A stretch of DNA of 64,000 bases from Metabacillus sediminilitoris (GTDB lineage Bacteria > Bacillota > Bacilli > Bacillales > Bacillaceae), in the NCBI RefSeq assembly GCF_009720625.1, contig NZ_CP046266.1, forward strand, positions 5,127,501 to 5,191,500, given 5' to 3'. Positions 17,949-27,412 of this stretch are shown here, piece by piece. The notes under the pieces were generated by a model. It ran no database searches. It was not told the origin of the DNA and saw only the letters and a list, made by a program, of their open reading frames with translations. The position numbers and the translations under genes are program-made. Position 1 is the stretch's first letter, and every line of letters starts with the position of its first letter.

Positions 17949-19793
17949 GTGATAAATTTGGAAATTAAACGTAATGATCCATGCCCATGCGGCAGCGGGA
18001 AAAAATATAAAAAATGTTGTTTAGTAAAAGAAAATGTCATTCAAATACAGGAAGTCAAAGAAGATCGTTTTCTGCAAAACAAACACAAGCTTGTGATAAA
18101 GCTGAAAGACTTTTTAAGCAAAAAAATACCTCGTGTCCAGTATTACCAATTAGAAGCAGAATTTAAAAACCGATCACAACACACTCTTGATGAGATGTTA
18201 AATTCTGGATTATTTGATTTCTATCTCTTTTTCTTCCATCGCTTTGAAAACGGACTCCGCGGCATTGAAATGTTTATGAACGAAACTGAATCACAGCTTC
18301 CACAGGAAGAAAAGCAGATGGCAAACACATGGCTTACCCTTTCCCCAAAATTGGTCCAAGCCATTAACAAAGAAAACGAAACGATCTTATTTGAGGACGT
18401 CCTGACAAAAGAACAGTATCAGGTAGCTGACAGTCGCGATAATCTGCCAACGTTTGCCCCGTGGATTGGCACCATTGCCTTGCTTGAGCCATTTGATGAT
18501 TTATACTATTTTAATGGAGTTAAAATCTTCCAAGACCCAAATGGTGTCTTTCGTGCAGTGAAGAAAGTTGAAGAATTAATGCAAAATGCCAAACTCACAC
18601 GTGAGCAGGTGCTGTTTGATTATTTACCAGAGATACTAGCCTCTCTTCTAGTTGATGAAGAAAATGACAAGCAAACAAGAGAGATACTAGAGTATACCCT
18701 TCAATATACTGTACAGGATCAACAAGTGCTTTCTCAATTTATACATGGCCAGGAACACTTTACGATCGATACCTGGGATCAGGAAAATAAGGCCTGCAGC
18801 TGGGCTGGCAACTGGTATCAATACACAGATAATGAAATCTCTGAACCTATTTTTTTGGCTGAAGTGTATGGAAAGCTTTTCGTTGAAAACGATTTGTTGA
18901 CGTTTATTAGCTTGGACGAAAAACGTTTAGAAGAGTTTAAACAAATTATTGATCCATTAATTGATTGTTTAGCTCTTACAAATCTTGATGAAAAAACGAA
19001 GTCATTCACGATTCCATTTTATGCGGAAATTAGAGACATGATGTTTTCACTTGGGAAAGACATTCCGCAGTACTTTGCTCTCTATGCCCAAGGTGATATC
19101 CGCTTTGAATTCGATAAACCAATTAGGCAATTTAAAGGTCTGACAATTAAAGAATTAATCGAATCTGGAAGAATCGCTGATGCTGAGAACTGGTTAAAGC
19201 AAATTGAATTCAATCTTTATCAACAAGTTCGCCAGCAATATCAACATGTTGACATAACAGCCGATTTTAATACTGTACGTAAAGAGCTCGGTCTTCCGTT
19301 ATCACCATTTGTAACGGGCGGTGACAAGCGGATTTCAACATTTGAACAAATCACAAAACAGAATCAACAAGCGGCTCCGCGAGTTGAAATCGATCCAGAC
19401 TATGAACAATTAGGCTTCACGATAGAATCAATCAATAGCTTCTACGCAGAAGATATGGTTGCCTTTTTTAAAGAAAAAACTGCTGGTAAATCTGAGAACA
19501 CTGTAAGAAAATACCGTAACAGTTTACAAGATTTAGTCATCATTTTCGATATGTATGATATGACAAACTGGAGCTGGGATTCGTTAGACTATACGTTCTG
19601 GGAAAAGACGTATGTCCTTGATTTCCTTAGTTTATACGAAGTAATCAGTAAAACAGCGATTAAGGATTTCCTAAGCACAACAAAAGCTTTGGCAAAATGG
19701 CTTGATCAAAAGAAAAAATCTACTTCTCTTACGAAGGTTGTTACACAGGCTACGAAGGAAGTAGAAGAACCGATGCTGCATCAATTAGTGTAG
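17949..19793 (+). CDS. SEC-C-motif zinc protein with a large helical domain
   Basis: About 614 residues. The N-terminus carries the SEC-C zinc motif DPCPCGSGKKYKKCC (residues ~11-25), a SecA-tail-like metal-binding tag for protein or nucleic-acid contacts. The middle is unclassified. Near residues 505-590 the sequence FFKEKTAGKSENTVRKYRNSLQDL resembles the SAM-like N-terminal domain of tyrosine recombinases, but no catalytic domain follows. The start is uncertain: GTG at 17949 or TTG at 17958, the latter with AGGTG 6 nt upstream. Monocistronic, ended by the hairpin at 19818. Confidence 0.82.
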   Translation: MINLEIKRNDPCPCGSGKKYKKCCLVKENVIQIQEVKEDRFLQNKHKLVIKLKDFLSKKIPRVQYYQLEAEFKNRSQHTLDEMLNSGLFDFYLFFFHRFENGLRGIEMFMNETESQLPQEEKQMANTWLTLSPKLVQAINKENETILFEDVLTKEQYQVADSRDNLPTFAPWIGTIALLEPFDDLYYFNGVKIFQDPNGVFRAVKKVEELMQNAKLTREQVLFDYLPEILASLLVDEENDKQTREILEYTLQYTVQDQQVLSQFIHGQEHFTIDTWDQENKACSWAGNWYQYTDNEISEPIFLAEVYGKLFVENDLLTFISLDEKRLEEFKQIIDPLIDCLALTNLDEKTKSFTIPFYAEIRDMMFSLGKDIPQYFALYAQGDIRFEFDKPIRQFKGLTIKELIESGRIADAENWLKQIEFNLYQQVRQQYQHVDITADFNTVRKELGLPLSPFVTGGDKRISTFEQITKQNQQAAPRVEIDPDYEQLGFTIESINSFYAEDMVAFFKEKTAGKSENTVRKYRNSLQDLVIIFDMYDMTNWSWDSLDYTFWEKTYVLDFLSLYEVISKTAIKDFLSTTKALAKWLDQKKKSTSLTKVVTQATKEVEEPMLHQLV

Positions 19794-19817
19794 CGAGAGC
19801 TTATTTGACATAAAATG

Positions 19818-19856
19818 GCGAAGAAAGAAAAGATCATGTAGTTTTTCTTTCTTCGC
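19818..19856. terminator. Bidirectional terminator
   Basis: A 15-bp near-perfect stem GCGAAGAAAGAAAAG/TTTTTCTTTCTTCGC between convergent genes ending at 19793 and 19870. Confidence 0.8.
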
Positions 19857-19869
19857 ATATTTGTGTCTT

Positions 19870-21171
19870 TTATTTCTTTTCTGTTTCGGTCAAGTGATGT
19901 GGAAGAGGTTTTTTCTCAACATAAATCACCTTTGCAAAAGCCCGTTTCATTGTCAAAATAGACTTCTCAACAAAAGGTATGCTTTCCGTATACCGATCCC
20001 AACAACCTATTAAAATCGTAGTCAATAGAGCAGTCTGTGGTGACACGAGAGGATGATCAAAGATTCCCGATAATAGAATGACAGGCAGTGATAATAGAAA
20101 AAAATTAAGCAATGCCTTCTTTTTTGCATTTAAAAATACTAAACAGCACAGCTTAAGTGTAATCGTCATTAAAAGTAATATAAAAGCAAGCCCGCCAATT
20201 GTTCCATACTCAGAAAAGGTTGCTAAAAAGATATTATGAGCATGGTATATTGGTTCATGAATAACAGATTTACCAACATGAAGGTATGCATCATAGAATC
20301 CTAATGGAGTCGTTCCAAAGAAAGGATACTCCTTCCAAATACGAATACTGTTTTCCCAAATGACTTTCCTTTCAAGAAAAGCTTCATTAATAATGTCAAA
20401 CCTAGGTATAAGCGCAAAGATTTGGTTGTTAGCAAAGAGAATCACAATGATAGCTGTTATTCCTATTTTAGGTACAAGTTTTAACAAGAAAAGGACTAAC
20501 ACGATAAACATAACACCGATACTAGCACGTGAACTTGTTTGAAAAATTCCCATCACAATAAATAGTGGAAGAAAACATTCCCATTTTGTTATGTTTTTGG
20601 TATTTTCATATTTTTTCTTTAAAAGATCTGCTAATAGAAAAGTAAGAATGACTAATAATAAAAAGCCAGTAAAATTCGGATTATATGCACTTCCAAATAA
20701 TCTTCCTCCGATACCTTCTGTCGGTCCAATAAATTTGGTACCTGTAAGCAGTCCTAAATAAGTGTTTGATACAGGGAACTCTCTCAATATATTTCCTAGT
20801 GCCACTAAATAGATTCCGCCAATGATCATGATATATTTAAAGCGGTAAATAAATGCCAAAGATGCACGTTCTTTAATATTTAAGTAAAGCCCCAAATACC
20901 CTAAAATCATAACAAAAATCAACATATGTGATTCATTTTTTTGAGAAAAACTCGAACCTAAAGCTGCTATTGCCAAACAAATATAAAAGAAAATCGTCGT
21001 ATTTAAATAAATAGGAACCTTTAAATCTATCGTTTTATTCAATTGATTCCAACCAATACACAAAAGCCAAAAGATCCCAACAGGCGGCAAAACAAAACAT
21101 AATATAACGCCTATTTCTAGTACATATTTCTTTATAAACTCTAAGTTTAAAACCATTTGTAAGTTTTTCAT
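19870..21171 (-). CDS. O-antigen ligase / Wzy-type polysaccharide polymerase-like membrane protein
   Basis: 433 residues with about 11-12 hydrophobic segments. The Wzy_C/WaaL core is visible: a large outer loop with RLFGSAYNPNFTGFLLL, SSRAS, then ENSIRIWKEYPFFGTTPLGF and HAHNIFLATFSEYGTIGGLAFI. The arginine and H-x-H-N residues are typical of the ligase loop. Such proteins join or polymerise lipid-linked glycans at the outer face of the membrane. No glycan cluster is next to it, so the glycan is unknown. GGGAG lies only about 3 nt from the ATG. Confidence 0.88.
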   Translation of the reverse strand: MKNLQMVLNLEFIKKYVLEIGVILCFVLPPVGIFWLLCIGWNQLNKTIDLKVPIYLNTTIFFYICLAIAALGSSFSQKNESHMLIFVMILGYLGLYLNIKERASLAFIYRFKYIMIIGGIYLVALGNILREFPVSNTYLGLLTGTKFIGPTEGIGGRLFGSAYNPNFTGFLLLVILTFLLADLLKKKYENTKNITKWECFLPLFIVMGIFQTSSRASIGVMFIVLVLFLLKLVPKIGITAIIVILFANNQIFALIPRFDIINEAFLERKVIWENSIRIWKEYPFFGTTPLGFYDAYLHVGKSVIHEPIYHAHNIFLATFSEYGTIGGLAFILLLMTITLKLCCLVFLNAKKKALLNFFLLSLPVILLSGIFDHPLVSPQTALLTTILIGCWDRYTESIPFVEKSILTMKRAFAKVIYVEKKPLPHHLTETEKK

Positions 21172-21357
21172 TTTCTCCCTTTTCCTTACCCCTCGTATAA
21201 TTAAACAAAGAATTTTTTATGTTTCTGTTACTATATTTCTTTCTACACCAAAATTGAATATGATCAAGTGAATATTAATATTAAAAACACATTCACCTTA
21301 CATAAACTTAACAATTTCATTAATAATTTACAAATAATAGGAATTAAGTAGTATTGA

Positions 21358-21492
21358 GTTGGATGCAAGCTTGGTGCATTACTCTTAGGAGCATTAAACT
21401 CAGTACTTCGTGCATTTCTCCTCTTTTCAGATACGCTTCACTCTTCAATTACCAACAACGCCAGGTTAACTTTCTGGAAAAAAGCGGTATAA
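21358..21492 (+). pseudogene. Possible remnant of a membrane-protein gene
   Basis: One frame reads GALLLGALNSVLRAFLLF followed by a short polar end and a stop, with a stop codon just upstream of the open part. The hydrophobic composition looks like the end of a transmembrane protein, but the family cannot be named. The rest of the 21172-21548 gap shows nothing recognisable. Confidence 0.25.
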
Positions 21493-21548
21493 TACCACTA
21501 TTGGGCATTAACGAAGATTCATTTGCAAAACGGACTATATCAAAAATT

Positions 21549-21574
21549 TGAAACTTTATCCATTTCTTATCGTA
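21549..21574 (+). promoter_or_regulatory. Sigma-W-like ECF promoter of the PspA operon
   Basis: TGAAAC (21549-21554), exactly 16 bp, CGTA (21571-21574): a perfect match to the sigma-W consensus. The DUF4178 start codon is 43 bp downstream. In B. subtilis the pspA (ydjF) operon is a known sigma-W target, which supports the reading. Confidence 0.75.
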
Positions 21575-21616
21575 GTAGTACGTGTAAGAAAAAGGATATG
21601 AAGCCGAGGTGGATCC

Positions 21617-22126
21617 ATGAGTTTTTTTAGTAAGTTATTTGGGAAGAAAGAGAATGTCCCAAAGCCTGTAGAAGAACGAAATATGTTTAACCTGCAAGTA
21701 GATGACATCGTAACGTATGATTTAGAGGATTATAAAATAGTCGGTAAAATCAGTTATGATGACCATGGCTTCAAATGGCATGCCTACCAGCTTGAGGGTG
21801 TTTCAAAGACAATTTGGTTAAGTGTTGAAATGGATGACGAGCTCTATCTTGGCATGTATGAAAAAGTAAAGCTGAAACTCAAGGAGCCTCTTCCAAAAAA
21901 GATTGAACATGACGGTATCGTTTACCATCTTGATGAATCAGGTTCTGCCCGTGTAACAGGAATTGGCCGAAATCAGAATGTTAACGGTATGATTTGCGGG
22001 TACTATGACTATTGTGATGAAGAGGAAGAAAATTTCCTTTCCGTTGAAAAATGGGGCAGTGAAATCGAAGTAAGTGCTGGTTATGAAATCCAGCAATACG
22101 AATTAAAAATAATCGCAAGTAAATAG
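21617..22126 (+). CDS. DUF4178-domain protein
   Basis: 169 residues. After a short basic tail (FFSKLFGKK) the DUF4178 beta-rich core begins with LQVDDIVTYDLEDYKIVGKISYDDHGFKWHAY, split here by normal turns, and ends at YELKIIA. Two acidic clusters (CDEEEE) and three cysteines lie in the second half. Function unknown; the family recurs beside PspA, DUF350 and spermidine-synthase-like genes. First gene of a five-gene operon, 12 bp before pspA, with GAGGTGG upstream. Confidence 0.88.
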   Translation: MSFFSKLFGKKENVPKPVEERNMFNLQVDDIVTYDLEDYKIVGKISYDDHGFKWHAYQLEGVSKTIWLSVEMDDELYLGMYEKVKLKLKEPLPKKIEHDGIVYHLDESGSARVTGIGRNQNVNGMICGYYDYCDEEEENFLSVEKWGSEIEVSAGYEIQQYELKIIASK

Positions 22127-22137
22127 GAGGACATTCC

Positions 22138-22806
22138 ATGTTTAAATTATTTAAGCGCGTAAAAACAGTTGTCGATTCTGAATTAAATGCATTAATCGAT
22201 AAAGCAGAAGATCCGGTCAAAATGCTTGAGCAATTTATGAGAGATATGGAATCAGATATTCGTGACGCCGAGTCAGCTGTGGCCAAACAAATTGCAAATG
22301 AGAAAATGCTCCAAAAGAAATATGAAGATGCACAGAAAATGGTTGAGAAACGTGATGAACAAGCCGTCACAGCTATTGAAGCAGGAAATGATGACCTTGC
22401 GAGACGCGCGTTAGAAGACAAGAAAATTCACAAACAAACAGCAGATACATTAAAAGAATCCTATGATCGCGCTAAGCTTGATTCAGATTCCCTTCGAAAA
22501 AAATTAGACGAGATGAAAGCTGAATACTATGAAATGAAATTGAAAAAGGATTCATTAAAGGCCCGTGCTGAAACAGCAAAAACAAAAACAAAAATTAATC
22601 GCACCCTTTCCGGCATTGGCGGTGATGAATCAAAACGCGGCTTTGAACGGATGGAAGAAAAAGTGCTGCAATATGAGGCAGAAGCCGAAACAAGCGAAGA
22701 CATGAGATCAGCTAACAGAAGCTTAGATGATGAGTTTGAAGCATTAGAAAAAAATGATGTTGATGATGAACTCGCAGCATTAAAAAGAAAATTAGGAAAA
22801 GAATAA
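22138..22806 (+). CDS. pspA: PspA/IM30 (ESCRT-III-like) membrane stress protein
   Basis: 222 residues, almost entirely coiled-coil, the usual PspA length. The N-terminal amphipathic start MFKLFKRVKTVVDSELNALI and DPVKMLEQFMRDME are diagnostic. PspA binds and polymerises on stressed membranes and limits proton leakage. TAGGAGG precedes the ATG. No PspB/C or LiaSR partner is present; the operon partners are DUF4178, DUF4247, DUF350 and a spermidine-synthase-like protein. Confidence 0.95.
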   Translation: MFKLFKRVKTVVDSELNALIDKAEDPVKMLEQFMRDMESDIRDAESAVAKQIANEKMLQKKYEDAQKMVEKRDEQAVTAIEAGNDDLARRALEDKKIHKQTADTLKESYDRAKLDSDSLRKKLDEMKAEYYEMKLKKDSLKARAETAKTKTKINRTLSGIGGDESKRGFERMEEKVLQYEAEAETSEDMRSANRSLDDEFEALEKNDVDDELAALKRKLGKE

Positions 22807-22885
22807 TGGGCAAAATCGGACATCTTAAGTACATTAAACTTGAGATGTCCTTCTAACTAGATTGCCCGAGAAAGAAGGTGAGTAC

Positions 22886-23500
22886 GTGAAAAAACCACTT
22901 CTTTTTGTTATGCTGTCTTTTATTTTGCTATTGTCAGCATGTGGAAATGACATGCAAGGTTCAACAGGCGGTACGGTTTTTAAAGATGGAATTGCTGAAT
23001 TTATTGATACGAATTATATCCTTCAAGATGTTGTATCCGTGCAGGACAGTGCAAATGAAATTTCTGAAATTTATCTTGCTGAAAATAAATCCATCGACGA
23101 AGTTGCAACAGAATTACAAAATTATGAAAAGCCAAAAGAGGTTAGTGAGAAAAAGGAAAACAAACAAGTTCTCGTCTATCAGGATTCATTTGTGATTCTT
23201 ACGACTAATGAAGAAAACACGGCACATACAAATGTTGAAATATCGTCTTACGATTTTGTCCGTAATAATTACAGTCCGGATTTCTTTGACGGGTTACTCG
23301 TGCTATGGATCTTAGATGATTTGCTCGATGTTGATGATTGGGGCAAAAAACAGCGAAATAAATGTCAGGCAAACAATGAAGATTGTTATCATGGCTATGG
23401 AACTTCCGGTGGGTACTATAAAAATTCAAACGGAACGTCCTCCACTGTCAGAGGTGGCACATCAGCTGTCCGCGGCGGCGGACCTGGTACTGGAAAATAA
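22886..23500 (+). CDS. DUF4247 lipoprotein
   Basis: 204 residues from the GTG at 22886 (GAAGGTGAG 8 nt upstream; the longer frame is rejected). A lipoprotein signal ends LLLLSACG, so Cys is the lipidated residue at about position 19. The DUF4247 domain follows, with DTNYILQDVVSVQD and VLVYQDSFVILTTNEEN. The C-terminus is Gly/Ser/Arg-rich (RGGTSAVRGGGPGTGK). Outer-face component of the PspA operon; function unknown. Confidence 0.88.
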   Translation: MKKPLLFVMLSFILLLSACGNDMQGSTGGTVFKDGIAEFIDTNYILQDVVSVQDSANEISEIYLAENKSIDEVATELQNYEKPKEVSEKKENKQVLVYQDSFVILTTNEENTAHTNVEISSYDFVRNNYSPDFFDGLLVLWILDDLLDVDDWGKKQRNKCQANNEDCYHGYGTSGGYYKNSNGTSSTVRGGTSAVRGGGPGTGK

Positions 23501-23521
23501 TCAGGAAGGGAAAGATAAAAT

Positions 23522-23917
23522 ATGGAACCATTTCTGTTAACGGCTGTCTACTTTGTGATAGCCATCGCAGTTGTTTTAATTGGATTAATCATTTTTGAAG
23601 TCATGACAAAGAAGTATCGGGATTGGGATGAGGTATTAAATGGCAACCAAGCAGTATCCCTTTCAATCGGCGGGAAAATCATCGGGATCTGTATCATTCT
23701 AGCATTCTCCATTTATCATAGTGCTAGCGTTGTAGACACGATTATTTGGGGAGCATATGGGACTCTTCTGCAATTAATTGCTTATTTATTATTTGAATTA
23801 CTCACTAGAAAATTCTCTGTCGAAGAACAGCTGCAAAAAGGAAATATTTCTGTTGGAATTATTAGCATGTGTGTTTCGATTGGTTTAGCATTCGTCATTG
23901 GTGCATCCATCACATAA
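23522..23917 (+). CDS. DUF350 membrane protein
   Basis: 131 residues with four membrane helices arranged as two helical pairs, the DUF350 pattern (IIFEVMTKKYRDWDEVLNGNQAVSLSIGG and later LLFELLTRKFSVEEQLQKGN, here interrupted by loops). DUF350 is a repeat family often found with spermidine-synthase-like and glutathionylspermidine-type genes. Its role is unknown; a channel or scaffold for the PspA system is an inference. The next gene begins 37 bp later. Confidence 0.9.
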   Translation: MEPFLLTAVYFVIAIAVVLIGLIIFEVMTKKYRDWDEVLNGNQAVSLSIGGKIIGICIILAFSIYHSASVVDTIIWGAYGTLLQLIAYLLFELLTRKFSVEEQLQKGNISVGIISMCVSIGLAFVIGASIT

Positions 23918-23954
23918 GCGAGACTTTAATGATTTAAAACAAGGAGACCATTTC

Positions 23955-25505
23955 GTGATCGAAAATACGATAAAACAAAGCAAAGCAATCTATTGGGCCT
24001 CAGGCATTGTATCAGTATGCGGTATTATTTTTGAAGTCTTATTCGGTGCGGCCGGCTCCTATTTACTTGGTGATGGTGTGAAACAATACACCCTCACCAT
24101 TTCTCTTTTCTTAACGGGAATGGGAATCGGCGCTTCAATCAGTGAGAAAGTAACAAAGAATCTACTCCTATCTTTTGTGTGGATTGAATATTTAATTGGA
24201 ATCATCGCTGGTTTTTCAACATTTGTCCTGTTTGGTGTTTCAGCCTTTTTAAGTGAAGGAATGGACTCTTTCTTTTTATATTTCATTACTTTACTAGTCG
24301 GGGCGCTGACAGGTGTAGAGCTGCCAATTTTAATTAGAAAAGCGAATGAAATCGGGGTCACCGTGAAAAAAAGTACAGCAAGGGTGCTCTTTTCCGATTA
24401 TGCCGGTGGATTAATCGGCGGACTCTTATTTGTTTACATCTTCCGTCCGGAATTCGGGCTTGTCAAAACAGCTTTTCTCGTAGCCATTATAAATGTTGTC
24501 GTAGCCTTATGGATCTTACTTTATTTTAAAAAGGAAATCAAAACATTCCGACGTCATTTCACTGCTGGAATTGCGATTTTCCTCTTGCTTGTCGGCGGCT
24601 TATTTATTGGTGAAGAAACCGCCTTTTCCTTTGAGCAAAAGCTATATCGCGATCCGATTATACATACAGAACAAACAGAATATCAGCAAATCATTTTGAC
24701 AAAGGAACAAGGAGATTTGCGGTTATTTCTCGACGGACAGCTTCAATTCAGCTCAAGTGATGAATACCGCTACCATGAAACACTCGTACACCCTGCCATG
24801 GCAACCGCACAATCGCGGGAACATATTCTCATCCTTGGGGGTGGTGATGGTTTAGCATTACGTGAATTACAAAAATACGATGAAGTGAAATCAATGACAT
24901 TAGTCGATCTAGACCCTAAAGTCGTTGAGCTTGGCAAAACACATCGTGATATTGTGAACCTAAATGAACACTCATATGAGGATGAACGAGTACACGTTGA
25001 AAATGAAGACGCTTTTCAATACCTAAAAAACGAACAAGCATTTTATGATGTCATTCTTGTTGATTTACCAGATCCAAATAATGAATCATTAAATAAACTC
25101 TACACAATGGAATTTTATCAGCTGATAAGAAACCATCTGACACCAGGCGGTTCGATCATGATTCAAGCCACAAGCCCGACCTTTGCAACAGACGTGTATT
25201 GGTCCATCAACCAAACAGTCCAAGCTGCAGACCTCCATACAGCTAACCTGCACGTCGATGTCCCAAGCTTTGGCGACTGGGGATTCGTCTTAGCAAAACG
25301 AGAAGCCTTCACACTTAAAGAAACAGAAATTAACGTGAAAACAAAATTTCTAACAAATGACGTTCTAGACGGCTTAACCTCGTTTGGAAAAGACATTGAT
25401 CAAGAAATAACAGACGAAAAAGGCAATAAAGTCCCGCTTGAAACGAATACGTTGACTCGTCCAACGATTATTGAGAAGTATGAGAAGGCATGGAGAAATT
25501 ATTAG
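23955..25505 (+). CDS. Membrane-bound spermidine-synthase-like protein
   Basis: 516 residues from the GTG at 23955 (AAGGAG 8 nt upstream); a frame start at 23898 overlaps the previous gene and lacks a site. The N-terminal ~220 residues hold about seven membrane helices. The C-terminal part is an SAM/dcSAM-binding Rossmann fold: ILGGGDGLALREL, MTLVDLDPKVVELG, DAFQYLKN and DVILVDLPDPN, in the order of polyamine aminopropyltransferases. Whether it makes a polyamine is unknown; such membrane fusions may act on another substrate. Last gene of the operon. Confidence 0.9.
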   Translation: MIENTIKQSKAIYWASGIVSVCGIIFEVLFGAAGSYLLGDGVKQYTLTISLFLTGMGIGASISEKVTKNLLLSFVWIEYLIGIIAGFSTFVLFGVSAFLSEGMDSFFLYFITLLVGALTGVELPILIRKANEIGVTVKKSTARVLFSDYAGGLIGGLLFVYIFRPEFGLVKTAFLVAIINVVVALWILLYFKKEIKTFRRHFTAGIAIFLLLVGGLFIGEETAFSFEQKLYRDPIIHTEQTEYQQIILTKEQGDLRLFLDGQLQFSSSDEYRYHETLVHPAMATAQSREHILILGGGDGLALRELQKYDEVKSMTLVDLDPKVVELGKTHRDIVNLNEHSYEDERVHVENEDAFQYLKNEQAFYDVILVDLPDPNNESLNKLYTMEFYQLIRNHLTPGGSIMIQATSPTFATDVYWSINQTVQAADLHTANLHVDVPSFGDWGFVLAKREAFTLKETEINVKTKFLTNDVLDGLTSFGKDIDQEITDEKGNKVPLETNTLTRPTIIEKYEKAWRNY

Positions 25506-25637
25506 AGGAATGCCCCCATCTCGGGGTTGAATGATGGCAGGAAAGAATCACCTCAAGAAATGGCTCGTAACCAATCGACCATAACGATAGATGATCCTTT
25601 TTTGGCAGCTGAGCTTGAAAAAGTGAATCAAGAAAAA

Positions 25638-25674
25638 GGAAAGTCCTCGAGTAGTGGGGACTTTCCCTTTTTTA
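25638..25674 (+). terminator. Terminator of the PspA operon
   Basis: A perfect 9-bp stem GGAAAGTCC/GGACTTTCC followed by CTTTTTT. It lies 133 bp after the last stop. A 62-codon TTG frame at 25527-25715 runs through the hairpin and is not called. Confidence 0.8.
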
Positions 25675-25896
25675 TTTTATATGCTTATGAAACTAAACTT
25701 CCCCTTCCCCGTTAGCTCAAGCCCATTTCTTATATGTGCTTTAAAATCAATATCGGCTGAAGGAATGAAACAATTTTAAAATTTGAATTTAGTAAACTAT
25801 GGAATATTGGTTACTGATTTCTCCTTCGTTATAAACAGTATTCCTGGCAGTAAAATAACGGATACAACAACTAAAACGATGGTGATCCAATTTTGG

Positions 25897-26721
25897 TTAA
25901 GGTATAATCACATCTGTTTCAATCAATCGTGGATGAATACGTTTCGCTTTTTCATATGTTTCAGCAGAGTTAACTGAGTATACATGCAGTTTTAGGCCTG
26001 CTTTTCTAACTTCTTTGGCAGTTTCTTCATCTACATTGTTAATCGATGTTGAGTAAATGGCGCTATCATATTGTTTTAATTCTTCAATATCAGCATCTAC
26101 ATTCTTCAATGCATTTCCTAGGAATGTCACAGTTGCTTCTGGGTACCATTCGTTAAATTGATTTCGAATATCGTCATTACTTAGTACAAAGAATGAATGA
26201 TTCAATACTTTGGCTTCTTCAGCTTCTTCCATAATACCGTCTACGAATTCCTTATCATCCCAGTCGCCTTTTGAACCATCAAAATTGATACCAATATTGT
26301 ATTTATGAGCTTCCTCTAACACTTCCTCAAGTGTAGGTACTTTATACTCTGTTACTTTTCCTTCTTTATCTTCAATATCAAAACTACGAAGTTCTTCTAA
26401 TGTTAAATCTTTTACCTCTCCAGAGCCTGTAGTAGTGCGGTCAACCGTTTTATCATGCATTAATATGTATTGGCCGTCCTTTGTTTTTTGGACATCAATT
26501 TCAACAAAGCCATATCCTAATAGTCCAGCCTGAGTTATCGCTTCTAATGTGTTTTCAGGGGCGGCCACTTGTGCACCACGATGAGCACTTAACTCTGTTT
26601 TGCTGCTTTGTAACCAGTTATCATTCGGGGCTGCACTTGCAGCATTTCCAAACAAAGATGATGCCAACATAAACGGTACAGTCAACGACAAGATTCTTTT
26701 CTTCTTCACTGTTCTCCACAT
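25897..26721 (-). CDS. Secreted glycerophosphodiester phosphodiesterase
   Basis: 274 residues with a signal peptide (about 1-30, ending ASAAP). The GDPD catalytic signature is complete: AHRG (general acid/base His), PENTLEAI, EIDVQKTKDGQYILMHD (metal ligands E, D and the second His) and the TIM-barrel end VYSVNSAETYEKAKRI. It hydrolyses glycerophosphodiesters to glycerol-3-phosphate outside the cell. Just after the stop, a shifted frame (25797..25905) encodes a hydrophobic helix and a basic tail, so the native protein may once have had a C-terminal membrane anchor. Confidence 0.92.
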   Translation of the reverse strand: MWRTVKKKRILSLTVPFMLASSLFGNAASAAPNDNWLQSSKTELSAHRGAQVAAPENTLEAITQAGLLGYGFVEIDVQKTKDGQYILMHDKTVDRTTTGSGEVKDLTLEELRSFDIEDKEGKVTEYKVPTLEEVLEEAHKYNIGINFDGSKGDWDDKEFVDGIMEEAEEAKVLNHSFFVLSNDDIRNQFNEWYPEATVTFLGNALKNVDADIEELKQYDSAIYSTSINNVDEETAKEVRKAGLKLHVYSVNSAETYEKAKRIHPRLIETDVIIP

Positions 26722-27342
26722 CCTATTCCTTAATATTTGCTACGATTTAACAATACATAAACAATGTAAATAGCATATTAATTTATTATTACTTTTTTAG
26801 ATAAATTTGTTATTTTTTGTCGTTCACATAAAAAAACACTGCAAGTAACATAGACTATGTGTTTCACTCTGCCATTAACCTGTACGTTGAAAAGACACTA
26901 TTCACTCGTACATGATCGATTTATTGGGTTCTTGTGATTTCTCTCAATAAAAAGAAAGATAGTATCTTCTACAATTGGGAGCATTTCTTTAATAACAAGT
27001 CGCCTTTTTGCGTTGTACCAGTTTCTGAAACAACACATTTTAGGGATTAGATTATGTTAAAGGGTAGAAGGGATTGTGAAGGTTTCTACTTAAACTATAA
27101 GGTGCAAGAGTTTTAGAAAGGGATGGCAGCCAGTGATTTCCTTTTTTATTGTGCTACTATAAAAATAAACTTTTCTAACTCCAAAAAGACAATGCCAAAA
27201 TAGACCCGTTTCATTCATTAAAAAATGGATAGGGCCACAATTCTTTGATATTTGGTATTGAATTACAAAAATAAAATGAATTGCCCTCCATATTATGAAA
27301 TGTTCGAAAGTTGTTATCAAATATAAAATTAAATAATATTTC
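26722..27342. other. Intergenic stretch without a recognisable gene
   Basis: About 620 bp, AT-rich. An 89-codon minus-strand frame at 27090-27359 shows no family motif and no convincing ribosome site. I see no promoter, repeat or RNA structure that I can support. Confidence 0.5.
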
Positions 27343-27376
27343 AAGAGGACAATATCCAAACGATTAATGTCCTCTT
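27343..27376 (-). terminator. Probable terminator
   Basis: Perfect 9-bp stem AAGAGGACA/TGTCCTCTT with a 16-nt loop, 37 bp after the stop of the minus-strand membrane protein gene. The minus-side tail is AT-rich but not a clean T-run. Confidence 0.5.
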
Positions 27377-27412
27377 TTAAAAGCTAAAAGGTTTATAATA
27401 TCTAGACAATAG

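Noticed and set aside
25527..25715. A 62-codon TTG frame after the spermidine-synthase-like gene
   Set aside because: It reads straight through the operon terminator hairpin and has no ribosome site, though its first 40 codons look peptide-like.
27090..27359. An 89-codon minus-strand frame
   Set aside because: Aromatic-rich random-looking composition, no ribosome site, and it runs into a terminator-like hairpin.
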